A DNA stretch of 10,889 nucleotides from the NCBI GenBank assembly GCA_040902925.1, contig JBBDWJ010000359.1, forward strand, positions 1 to 10,889, in the 5' to 3' direction. Within the stretch, counting starts at the first letter, position 1; each line of letters starts with the position of its first letter. A program made the position numbers and the translations under genes. Origin of the DNA: JBBDWJ01 sp040902925 (GTDB lineage: Bacteria > Acidobacteriota > Terriglobia > Bryobacterales > UBA6623). The notes beneath the pieces were generated by a model, which searched no databases, was not told the origin of the DNA, and worked only from the letters and a program-made list of their open reading frames with translations. Below are positions 1-5,877 of this stretch, in pieces.

Positions 1-1266
1 CAGGAACTCAAGTTCACGCTGCACCGCAAGCTGCTCGACAAGATCAACCTTGACGCACTGGCCTCGATCGAGACGCAGCAGTTGCGCAACGAGGTGCGCC
101 AGGCGTTGACTTCGCTGGTCGACTCCGAGCAGACTCTGCTGAGCGCGGTCGAACGCAATCAGATTGTCGCCGAAGTGCTCGACGAAGTTTTTGGCCTGGG
201 GCCGCTCGAGCCGCTGCTGCAAGACCCCACCATCAGCGACATTCTGGTCAACGGGCACGCCCAGGTTTACGTCGAGCGGCGCGGCAAGCTCGAGCTGACC
301 GCGGTGACGTTTAAGGACGACAACCACCTGCTGCGCATCGTCGACAAGATCGTCTCGCAGGTCGGCCGGCGGGTCGATGAGTCGTCGCCGATGGTCGACG
401 CCCGTTTGATGGACGGCTCGCGCGTCAACGCCATCATCTCCCCGCTGGCGGTCGACGGCCCGCTGCTGTCGATCCGCCGCTTCGGCACCGACAAGCTGAT
501 GCCACAGGACCTGGTCGACAAGCAGTCGATGACCCAGGGCATGCTCGAGCTGCTGCAGGGCGCGGTGAAGGCGCGGCTCAATATCGTCGTCTCGGGCGGC
601 ACCGGTTCGGGGAAAACGACGCTTCTCAACGGGCTGTCGGCATTTATCTCCCCCAAAGAGCGCGTGGTGACGATCGAGGACGCCGCCGAGCTGCAGCTCA
701 AGCAGCCGCATCTGGCGCGTCTGGAAACCCGCCCGCCGAACATGGAAGGCGGCGGCGCCGTGCGGCAGCGCGAGCTGCTGATCAACGCGCTGCGCATGCG
801 CCCCGACCGCATCATCGTCGGAGAGTGCCGCGCCGAAGAGGCGCTCGACATGTTGCAGGCGATGAACACCGGCCACGACGGCTCGATGACGACGGTACAC
901 GCTAACTCGCCGCGCGACGTCATCAGCCGTCTCGAAGTGATGGTGACGATGGCCAACTCGAACCTGAACCTGGTTTCGATCCGCCATCAGATCTCGTCCG
1001 CCATCGACATGATCGTGCAGACGTCGCGGTTGAGCGATGGATCGCGCCGCATCATGGCCATCACCGAAGTCGGCGGCATGGAAGGCGAGACGGTCACCTT
1101 GCAGGATTTGTTCGTGTTCGAGAAACGGGGCATCTCTCGCGAGGGAAACGTACAGGGGCGTTTCGCCGCCACCGGCATCCGGCCGCGCTTTGCCGAACGC
1201 ATGATGGCGGCCGGCATCAACCTGAGCGGCGACCTGTTTGAAAGCGTGGTCGAAGTGAACCAGTGA
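1..1266 (+). CDS. cpaF: Tad/Flp pilus assembly motor ATPase CpaF (TadA), 5'-truncated by the window edge
   Basis: This is the cytoplasmic secretion ATPase of the type II/IV family that powers Flp pilus extension or Tad secretion by ATP hydrolysis under the TadB/TadC platform. The reading frame is open from base 1, and its first codons (QELKFTLHRKLLDKINLDAL) look like normal CpaF sequence. The TTG at 82 is therefore not the real start; the gene begins outside the window. 421 codons are visible. An N-terminal domain carries the family segment GPLEPLLQDPTISDILVNG. The ATPase core follows, with Walker A GGTGSGKT at codons 199-206, the acidic segment VTIEDAAEL, Walker B IIVGE at codons 271-275, and the histidine box GHDGSMTTVHANSP at codons 291-304. 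TGA ends the gene at 1264-1266, 63 bp before tadB on the same strand, which fits one operon. Family assignment is very secure. The exact subtype name (CpaF or TadA) is nomenclature only. Confidence 0.97.
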   Translation, partial: QELKFTLHRKLLDKINLDALASIETQQLRNEVRQALTSLVDSEQTLLSAVERNQIVAEVLDEVFGLGPLEPLLQDPTISDILVNGHAQVYVERRGKLELTAVTFKDDNHLLRIVDKIVSQVGRRVDESSPMVDARLMDGSRVNAIISPLAVDGPLLSIRRFGTDKLMPQDLVDKQSMTQGMLELLQGAVKARLNIVVSGGTGSGKTTLLNGLSAFISPKERVVTIEDAAELQLKQPHLARLETRPPNMEGGGAVRQRELLINALRMRPDRIIVGECRAEEALDMLQAMNTGHDGSMTTVHANSPRDVISRLEVMVTMANSNLNLVSIRHQISSAIDMIVQTSRLSDGSRRIMAITEVGGMEGETVTLQDLFVFEKRGISREGNVQGRFAATGIRPRFAERMMAAGINLSGDLFESVVEVNQ

Positions 1267-1329
1267 AGCGCCGCAAAGATAGGGCCGCGACGCTGAGCGC
1301 GCCGCTGTATTCAAACGGAGAGAACGACC

Positions 1330-2298
1330 ATGACCCTGCTGCTGACTGTTTTCATCGTAACGATGGCCCTTTCGGGCGTCACCTACCTCGTCGCCACGCA
1401 TAAGCTCGAGGAACGCGACACGGCCAAGATGCGCGACCGGCTCGTCGGCAAGGCTCCGGCGTCGGCGGCCAGCCCGCAAAGTACGCCATTGTTTCTACCG
1501 GACAGCGAACGCCGCAAGAACCTCATGGCGCGCCTGCTGGCCGCTCTCAATGCCGACCGCGGCTTGCAGGAGCTCATCGAGCAGGCCGGTCTTCCCTGGG
1601 CGCCCGGGCAGGTCGTGATCGCGTCGCTCGCCGCCGGCCTGCTGGCTTTCAATGTCGTCTGGTACCTGATGCCGCCCTTTCGAGATCTGGCGTTCGTGGC
1701 GGGGCCGGCCGCGATGACGCTGCCGGTGGTGTTCCTGCGCTGGAAGCGCACGCGGCGAATCCATGCTTTCGAGGCGCAGTTTCCCGATTCGTTGCAGTTC
1801 ATCGCCCGCGCCATGCGCGCCGGCCACGCCTTCTCGGTCTCGCTGGAGATGTTGCACCAGGAGTTTCCCGATCCGCTCGGCAGCGAGTTCCGGCGCGCCT
1901 TCGAGGAGCAAAACCTGGGCCTGCCGATGGACGTGGCCCTCGAAAAGCTCGCCCAACGTATCCCTCTGATGGATACGCAATTTTTTATCGCCGCCGTGGT
2001 GCTGCAGAAACGCACGGGCGGCAACCTGGCCGAGATTCTCGACAATCTCTCCAAACTCATCCGCGAGCGCTTTAAGCTACGCGGCGAGATCCGCACCATC
2101 AGCGCGCAGGGCCGCATGTCGAGCATGGTGCTGACAGGGATTCCGGTCGTCGTGGCCACCATGCTGTATTTCGTGAACCGTCCCCACATGATGTTCTTTG
2201 TCGAGAACGAATGGGGCCGTCTGATGGCCATGATAGCGCTGGGCTTTGTGGCTGCTGGCTTTCTGATCATGAACAAGATCGTCAAGATCGAGGTTTAA
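1330..2298 (+). CDS. tadB: Tad pilus inner-membrane platform protein TadB (type II secretion F domain)
   Basis: This 322-residue integral membrane protein is one of the paired platform subunits that couple the CpaF motor to pilin extrusion. An N-terminal membrane segment (about 1-23) is followed by a cytoplasmic linker. Two further hydrophobic segments lie at about 94-113 and 119-136. A type II secretion F domain spans about 150-276, with the conserved run FPDSLQFIARAMRAGHAFS, the segment LQKRTGGNLAEILDNLS and RFKLRGEIRTISAQGRMS. Two last membrane segments lie at about 264-283 and 297-316. The ATG at 1330 has a GGAG-type ribosome site at 1317-1322. Length and order are normal for TadB, and it lies between cpaF and tadC as usual. 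No oddity was seen. Confidence 0.95.
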   Translation: MTLLLTVFIVTMALSGVTYLVATHKLEERDTAKMRDRLVGKAPASAASPQSTPLFLPDSERRKNLMARLLAALNADRGLQELIEQAGLPWAPGQVVIASLAAGLLAFNVVWYLMPPFRDLAFVAGPAAMTLPVVFLRWKRTRRIHAFEAQFPDSLQFIARAMRAGHAFSVSLEMLHQEFPDPLGSEFRRAFEEQNLGLPMDVALEKLAQRIPLMDTQFFIAAVVLQKRTGGNLAEILDNLSKLIRERFKLRGEIRTISAQGRMSSMVLTGIPVVVATMLYFVNRPHMMFFVENEWGRLMAMIALGFVAAGFLIMNKIVKIEV

Positions 2299-2380
2299 GC
2301 AAGTGCTGAAAAGGAATTCCGCCGCGGGTGCACGCAGGTCGACGCTGATCAACCGTTGGCAGGGATCTGTCGTGATATGC

Positions 2381-2400
2381 GGCTGAATGCTGACTCAGCC
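2381..2400 (+). other. Small hairpin in the tadB-tadC gap
   Basis: GGCTGA (2381-2386) can pair with TCAGCC (2395-2400) around an 8-base loop, 16 bp before the tadC start. The 117-bp gap between tadB and tadC is longer than expected inside a tight operon, and this is the only structure I see in it. No T-tract follows, so it is not a typical terminator. It may be an mRNA processing or stability element, or chance. Confidence 0.3.
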
Positions 2401-2415
2401 TGATAGGGATTTGTC

Positions 2416-3330
2416 ATGGTAATGCTGCTGTCGATTCTCGTTTTTGTCACCACCACCGCGGGACTCTACTTTCTGGGAATGCGTTTTTGGGCCAGCCCCA
2501 AGTCGGTGGTCGAGCGCGTGGTCGGCGAGTATACCAGCCAGGGGAAGATGCCATCGCATCCCAGCCTGGCCTTTCACGACATTCTCACCAAGCTTGGCAA
2601 CCTGATGCCCGCCTCGACGGCCGATCTTTCGACCGTTCAGAAGCGGCTCTATCAGGCCGGGTTCCGCTCGCCGACCGCCTTGAAAGCTTTTTACGGCATC
2701 AAAGCGTTGACAACGGTGTTTCTGCCCGTGCTGGGTTGGGTGATTACGGCGCAGGCGGGCGTTGTCGGCGATGGCCGTATCGGTTTGATCCTCGGTGCGG
2801 CGGGTCTGGGGTTCCTGGGGCCAAACGAGGCTCTGCAAACTCTGATCAAGCGCCGCAAGAAACGCGTCGAAAAGGCGCTCCCTAACGCGCTCGATCTGCT
2901 CGTCGTGTGCGTCGAGTCGGGACTGGGGCTCGATCAGGCCATCACCCAGGTCAGCCGCGAAATGCAAAAAAGCGGTCCGGAGATCAGCAACGAGCTGGCG
3001 ATCACGAATCTCGAGATGCGCCACGGCAAGCGCCGCGCCGAGGCGCTGCGTAACCTCGGCGACCGCACCGGAGTGGACGACATGAAGAAACTCGTCAGCA
3101 CGCTGATTCAAGCTGACCGTTTCGGAACGTCGATCGCGCTGACGTTGCGGACGCATTCGGAGTTCATGCGTGTTACGGCCCGGCAGCGCGCCGAGGAGAA
3201 AGCCGCCAAAATCGGCATCAAGCTCGTTTTCCCAATCTTTTTCTGCATTCTGCCTTCGCTATTCGTGGTGACGGTAGGCCCGGTCATCGTCAAGATCTTC
3301 GTGGAACTGATCCCGATGATGACGCAATAA
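2416..3330 (+). CDS. tadC: Tad pilus inner-membrane platform protein TadC (type II secretion F domain)
   Basis: This 304-residue membrane protein is the second platform subunit of the Tad machine, expected to pair with TadB in the inner membrane. It has an N-terminal membrane segment (about 3-22), a cytoplasmic stretch with VQKRLYQAGFRSP at about 74-86, and hydrophobic segments at about 97-112 and 121-135. The F domain begins near 156 (LPNALDLLVVCVESGLGLDQ), followed by NLEMRHGKRRAEALRNLGDR at about 198-217. A long C-terminal hydrophobic region spans about 267-294 after AAKIGIKLVFP. The ATG at 2416 has only a modest AGGGA ribosome site (2405-2409). A second in-frame ATG two codons later makes the exact start slightly uncertain. 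The gene follows tadB in the same direction and is followed 50 bp later by the 31-residue gene. Confidence 0.95.
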   Translation: MVMLLSILVFVTTTAGLYFLGMRFWASPKSVVERVVGEYTSQGKMPSHPSLAFHDILTKLGNLMPASTADLSTVQKRLYQAGFRSPTALKAFYGIKALTTVFLPVLGWVITAQAGVVGDGRIGLILGAAGLGFLGPNEALQTLIKRRKKRVEKALPNALDLLVVCVESGLGLDQAITQVSREMQKSGPEISNELAITNLEMRHGKRRAEALRNLGDRTGVDDMKKLVSTLIQADRFGTSIALTLRTHSEFMRVTARQRAEEKAAKIGIKLVFPIFFCILPSLFVVTVGPVIVKIFVELIPMMTQ

Positions 3331-3343
3331 TTTCTGCCATCTA

Positions 3344-3369
3344 TACGAACAAAGCCATTACGAACAAAG
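3344..3369 (+). repeat. Direct repeat of TACGAACAAAG upstream of the mini-gene
   Basis: The 11-bp word TACGAACAAAG occurs at 3344-3354 and again at 3359-3369, with a 15-bp period. The second copy runs into the ribosome-binding site of the gene at 3381. It is AT-richer than its surroundings. It could be a binding site or the trace of a short local duplication; function is not shown. Confidence 0.6.
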
Positions 3370-3375
3370 GAGGAG
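3366..3375 (+). promoter_or_regulatory. Strong Shine-Dalgarno site (AAAGGAGGAG) of the 31-codon gene
   Basis: AAAGGAGGAG contains the full AGGAGG core and sits 5 bases before the ATG at 3381. It is stronger than the sites of tadB or tadC and is the main reason to treat such a short reading frame as translated. Confidence 0.75.
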
Positions 3376-3380
3376 CTTCC

Positions 3381-3476
3381 ATGGATTCCGATCTAGTACG
3401 GATCGTTTGCGGCGCACTCGCCGTGGCCCTGCTGGCGTTGATCATCATGCGCCGCAAGAAGAGGCAGGCGGAATAA
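3381..3476 (+). CDS. 31-residue single-pass membrane mini-protein at the end of the tad locus
   Basis: This very short gene reads MDSDLVRIVCGALAVALL in its first 18 residues and ends LIIMRRKKRQAE. It has an acidic N-terminus, one hydrophobic segment (about 6-23, with a single Cys10), then a strongly basic tail (RRKKR). By the positive-inside rule the tail should be cytoplasmic and the N-terminus outside. Support for translation is the strong Shine-Dalgarno site just upstream, the ATG start, the coherent membrane-protein pattern and the position 50 bp after tadC on the same strand. The hydrophobic helix plus basic tail also resembles the shape of C-terminal sorting signals, but here it stands alone with no passenger protein. 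It is too short to be a normal Flp pilin and lacks a prepilin peptidase motif. Possible roles are a small accessory or stability subunit of the Tad platform; this is inference. I do not recognise a named family. Confidence 0.72.
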   Translation: MDSDLVRIVCGALAVALLALIIMRRKKRQAE

Positions 3477-3481
3477 AGCCA

Positions 3482-3549
3482 GCGGCCGTGCAAAGGCCGC
3501 GGCCGGGCGGGCCGGAACGAACCGGCCGGGTCAATCGCATGTCCCGGCC
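3482..3549 (+). terminator. Cluster of overlapping GC hairpins after the tad genes (possible terminator without T-tract)
   Basis: Three stems follow the mini-gene: GCGGCC/GGCCGC (3482-3487 with 3495-3500), GGCCGG/CCGGCC (3510-3515 with 3522-3527, loop AACGAA) and GGCCGGG/CCCGGCC (3524-3530 with 3543-3549). The last two share bases 3524-3527, so they are mutually exclusive. No T-run follows any of them, so intrinsic termination is not demonstrated. The position after the last tad-locus gene makes an end-of-transcript or RNA-stability role reasonable. Confidence 0.4.
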
Positions 3550-3652
3550 CGGCGATTGTGCCTTGAAATCTGCAACGGATAGCCGGGGATAGCCGGGGAT
3601 AGCCGGGCCGGTATGCCGGCGGGCGCGGGCCGCAAAACGCCTATCGCCGGGC
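3547..3652. repeat. 10-bp perfect inverted repeat bracketing a tandem repeat block
   Basis: GCCCGGCGAT at 3547-3556 is the exact reverse complement of ATCGCCGGGC at 3643-3652. The 86 bp between the arms contain the three tandem GGATAGCCGG units and a small hairpin (GCCGG/CCGGC, 3607-3611 with 3616-3620). No reading frame inside looks coding. It could form a cruciform or a long RNA stem, or be a small repetitive extragenic element. GC-rich sequence makes 10-bp matches likelier than in average DNA. Confidence 0.55.
3577..3606 (+). repeat. Three perfect tandem copies of a 10-bp unit, GGATAGCCGG
   Basis: Units lie at 3577-3586, 3587-3596 and 3597-3606 without mismatch. A fourth, separate copy of the core GATAGCCGG is at 3704-3712, five bases before the sulfatase ATG. 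The unit length of 10 bp is close to one helical turn, which would put repeated protein sites on one face of the DNA. It could equally be slippage-generated and variable between strains. Confidence 0.85.
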
Positions 3653-3717
3653 GTGACGGCAGGCTTTCGCGTGGGACCGCGGCGCATCGACCGTGCTAGG
3701 CTTGATAGCCGGAAACC

Positions 3718-5568
3718 ATGCGCAAAGCCTACGCCGCGGCACTGCTTTTTCTTTTCAGTCTTTCGTTGTGCGCGCAGGACCGCCCCAACGTCCTGTGGAT
3801 CACCGCCGAGGACCACGGCCCGCACGTCGGCGCCTACGGCGACTCGTACGCCACCACGCCGGTGATCGATGCACTCGCGGCCAAGGGCATGCTGTACCGC
3901 CACGCCTGGTCGACGGCGCCGGTCTGCGCGCCGGCGCGCACCACTCTCATCTCGGGTCTTTATCCGCCATCGACCGGCTCGCAGCATATGCGCTCAGAGG
4001 CGCGGTTGCCTGCCTCCATGAAGATGTATCCGCAGTATCTTCGCGAAGCCGGCTACTACTGCACGAATAATTCCAAGGAAGACTACAACCTCGAAAAGCC
4101 CGGCAAGGTGTGGGACGAGTCGTCCGGTAACGCCCACTGGCGGAACCGTAAGGCAGGGCAGCCCTTCTTCGCAATCTTCAATTTCACGCAGAGCCACGAG
4201 AGTCAGGTCCGCACGCGTCCGCACGATTGGCAGCATGACCCGGCCAAGGTACGCGTGCCCGCATATCATCCCGATACGCCGGAAGTGCGCCAGGATTGGG
4301 CGCAGTATTACGACAACATCACGGTGGTCGACGGGCTGGCCGGCAAGGCTCTCAAAGACCTGGAGGACTCCGGCCTGGCCGAAGATACCATCGTTTTTTA
4401 TTACGCCGACCACGGCGCGGGGCTGCCGCGCGGCAAGCGCTGGCCATACAACTCCGGATTGCAGGTGCCGGTGATCGTGTACTTCCCGGAAAAATGGCGT
4501 CACCTGGCGCCTCCCGAGTACCGCCCGGGCGGCGAGAGTTACCGGCTGATCGGTTTTATCGACTTCGCCCCGACGCTGCTGAGCCTGTGCGGCGTCGAAC
4601 CGCCCCGCCATATGCAAGGCGGCGCGTTTGCCGGGCCTTACATGACGCCGGAACCCGAGTATCAGTTCGGCTTCCGCGGACGCATGGACGAGCGCTACGA
4701 CATGGTTCGCTCGGTGCGCGACGGACGCTACGTCTATATCCGCAACTATATGCCCTACCGCGTCTACGGACAGTTCATCGACTACATGTTCCAGACGCCG
4801 ACTACGCAGGTATGGAAGGCGTTGTTCGATCAGGGCCGCTTGAATCCGTTTCAGGAAACGTTCTGGGAAGAGAAGCAGCCCGAGGAGCTTTACGATCTGC
4901 TCGAAGACCCCGACGAAGTCGACAATCGCATTCAACACCCCTCGATGCGCGCCGTCGCCGCCCGCATGCGCGCGGCGCTACGCGACTGGCAGGTGAAAAT
5001 TCGCGATGTCGGCTTCCTGCCGGAAGGAGAGATCCACAGCCGCGCCGGCGACGGCACGCCTTACGAGATGGGTCATGACGATTACCGCTATCCGATGCGC
5101 GACGTGATGCGGATGGCCGAGGCGGCGTCGTCGATGAACTGGGAGGAAACGGCGGAACGGCTGCGGGAGGGCTTTCACGAATCCGACAGCGCCATTCGCT
5201 ACTGGGCCGCGCTCGGAGCGCTATCGCGCAAAGATGGCGGCGTCGTCGAATACCATCGCGAGTTGAACGAAGCGCTCGCCGACAAGTCTCCCTACGTTCG
5301 GATTGCCGCCGCCGAAGCGCTCGGGCGCTACGGCGATGATACGGAAGCGCAAAAGGCGCTGGCCGTTTTGATCGAGCTGGCGTCGCTCGATAAAAACAGC
5401 GTCTACGTCGCGATGCCGGCGCTCAACGCGATCGATTATATGGACGAGCGCGCCTTTTCCGCCAAAGAGAAGATTGCGGCGCTGCCCAAGGAAAACCCAA
5501 ACGTCCCACCGCGCCTGGGCACGTATGTAGCCCGGCTCATCGAAAAGACGCTCGCGGACTTGCCCTGA
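3718..5568 (+). CDS. Exported formylglycine-dependent sulfatase with C-terminal HEAT-like region
   Basis: This 616-residue alkaline-phosphatase-superfamily sulfatase is predicted to hydrolyse a sulfate ester or sulfamate on an organic substrate, probably outside the cytoplasm. Residues 1-19 form a signal peptide (MRK, hydrophobic core, cleavage near LCA/QD). The N-terminal metal site is ITAEDHG (E31, D32). The modification motif CAPAR has Cys70, which must be converted to formylglycine, and Arg74. A second metal segment is YADHG (D231, H232), followed by KRWPYNSG at about 240-247 and IDFAPTLLSLCGVEPP at about 281-296. The catalytic domain ends near 440. Residues about 460-612 are helical and HEAT-like (IRYWAALGALS, VRIAAAEALGRYG). 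Overall it resembles heparan-N-sulfatase-like bacterial sulfatases, but the substrate cannot be read from the sequence. The maturase needed for Cys70 is not in the window. The start is chosen for the signal peptide; the ribosome site is weak. The gene stands alone, 241 bp after the tad locus. Confidence 0.93.
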   Translation: MRKAYAAALLFLFSLSLCAQDRPNVLWITAEDHGPHVGAYGDSYATTPVIDALAAKGMLYRHAWSTAPVCAPARTTLISGLYPPSTGSQHMRSEARLPASMKMYPQYLREAGYYCTNNSKEDYNLEKPGKVWDESSGNAHWRNRKAGQPFFAIFNFTQSHESQVRTRPHDWQHDPAKVRVPAYHPDTPEVRQDWAQYYDNITVVDGLAGKALKDLEDSGLAEDTIVFYYADHGAGLPRGKRWPYNSGLQVPVIVYFPEKWRHLAPPEYRPGGESYRLIGFIDFAPTLLSLCGVEPPRHMQGGAFAGPYMTPEPEYQFGFRGRMDERYDMVRSVRDGRYVYIRNYMPYRVYGQFIDYMFQTPTTQVWKALFDQGRLNPFQETFWEEKQPEELYDLLEDPDEVDNRIQHPSMRAVAARMRAALRDWQVKIRDVGFLPEGEIHSRAGDGTPYEMGHDDYRYPMRDVMRMAEAASSMNWEETAERLREGFHESDSAIRYWAALGALSRKDGGVVEYHRELNEALADKSPYVRIAAAEALGRYGDDTEAQKALAVLIELASLDKNSVYVAMPALNAIDYMDERAFSAKEKIAALPKENPNVPPRLGTYVARLIEKTLADLP

Positions 5569-5575
5569 ACCCTGC

Positions 5576-5596
5576 CCCGCAGCCAATGCGGGTTTA
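5576..5596 (+). terminator. Weak Rho-independent terminator candidate after the sulfatase gene
   Basis: CCCGC (5576-5580) pairs with GCGGG (5588-5592) around a 7-base loop and is followed by TTTAG. It lies 8 bases after the sulfatase stop. The stem is short and the T-run has only three bases, so termination may be partial. Confidence 0.4.
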
Positions 5597-5616
5597 GCCA
5601 ACTTCTGCAACTGATC

Positions 5617-5680
5617 GCCACGGTGACCTAAAGCTACTGTGACCTAAAACCACGGTGACCTGAAGCCATGGTCACCTGCG
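5617..5680. repeat. Four imperfect tandem copies of a 16-bp unit built on GGTGACC
   Basis: Units lie at 5617-5632 (GCCACGGTGACCTAAA), 5633-5648 (GCTACTGTGACCTAAA), 5649-5664 (ACCACGGTGACCTGAA) and 5665-5680 (GCCATGGTCACCTGCG). A fifth fragment, GCCAATGG, starts at 5681. In unit four the core is inverted to GGTCACC, so units three and four form a hairpin (GGTGACC 5654-5660 with GGTCACC 5670-5676, 9-base loop). The block lies between two convergent genes and has no coding potential that I trust. Confidence 0.75.
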
Positions 5681-5801
5681 GCCAATGGCGAGTGTGGTGG
5701 CTGGGGCAGGTGGAGGGGGAGTCCTGATTGAGCGTCTTCGCCAGGAGCAGGTGCTGGGCGCCCGCCAGCCGACGGTTCAAGCCCGGGCCGGGCCTGGCCC
5801 C

Positions 5802-5837
5802 AAAAAAAAAAGCCGGGATGCCCGAAAGCATCCCGGC
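5802..5837 (-). terminator. Strong Rho-independent terminator of the coiled-coil membrane protein gene
   Basis: GCCGGGATGC (5812-5821) and GCATCCCGGC (5828-5837) form a perfect 10-bp stem with a 6-base loop. On the minus strand the stem is followed directly by ten T residues (the A-run at 5802-5811). It lies 41 bp beyond the stop of the minus-strand gene. There is no T-run on the plus side, so it acts on minus-strand transcripts only. Confidence 0.95.
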
Positions 5838-5877
5838 CTGAGTAGGTGCGGCCAGCAAAACGCCGGCGCAAGCTGAG

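Noticed and set aside
82..1266. Start of the ATPase gene at the TTG at 82
   Set aside because: The same frame is open to base 1 and its upstream codons encode typical CpaF sequence, so the gene enters from outside the window.
2395..3156. 253-codon minus-strand frame across tadC
   Set aside because: Antisense shadow of a secure gene, with low-complexity Arg/Gln/His composition and no ribosome site recognised.
3577..3606. CRISPR array interpretation of the tandem repeats
   Set aside because: The units are directly abutting 10-mers with no spacers and no cas genes are present.
3672..3702. Extended -10 candidate TGCTAGGCT before the sulfatase
   Set aside because: TAGGCT matches the -10 consensus poorly and no acceptable -35 lies at the right spacing, so it is not listed as a promoter.
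3653..3865. Plus-strand frames overlapping the start of the sulfatase gene
   Set aside because: They run out of frame through the signal peptide and catalytic region and encode Arg-rich shadow sequence.
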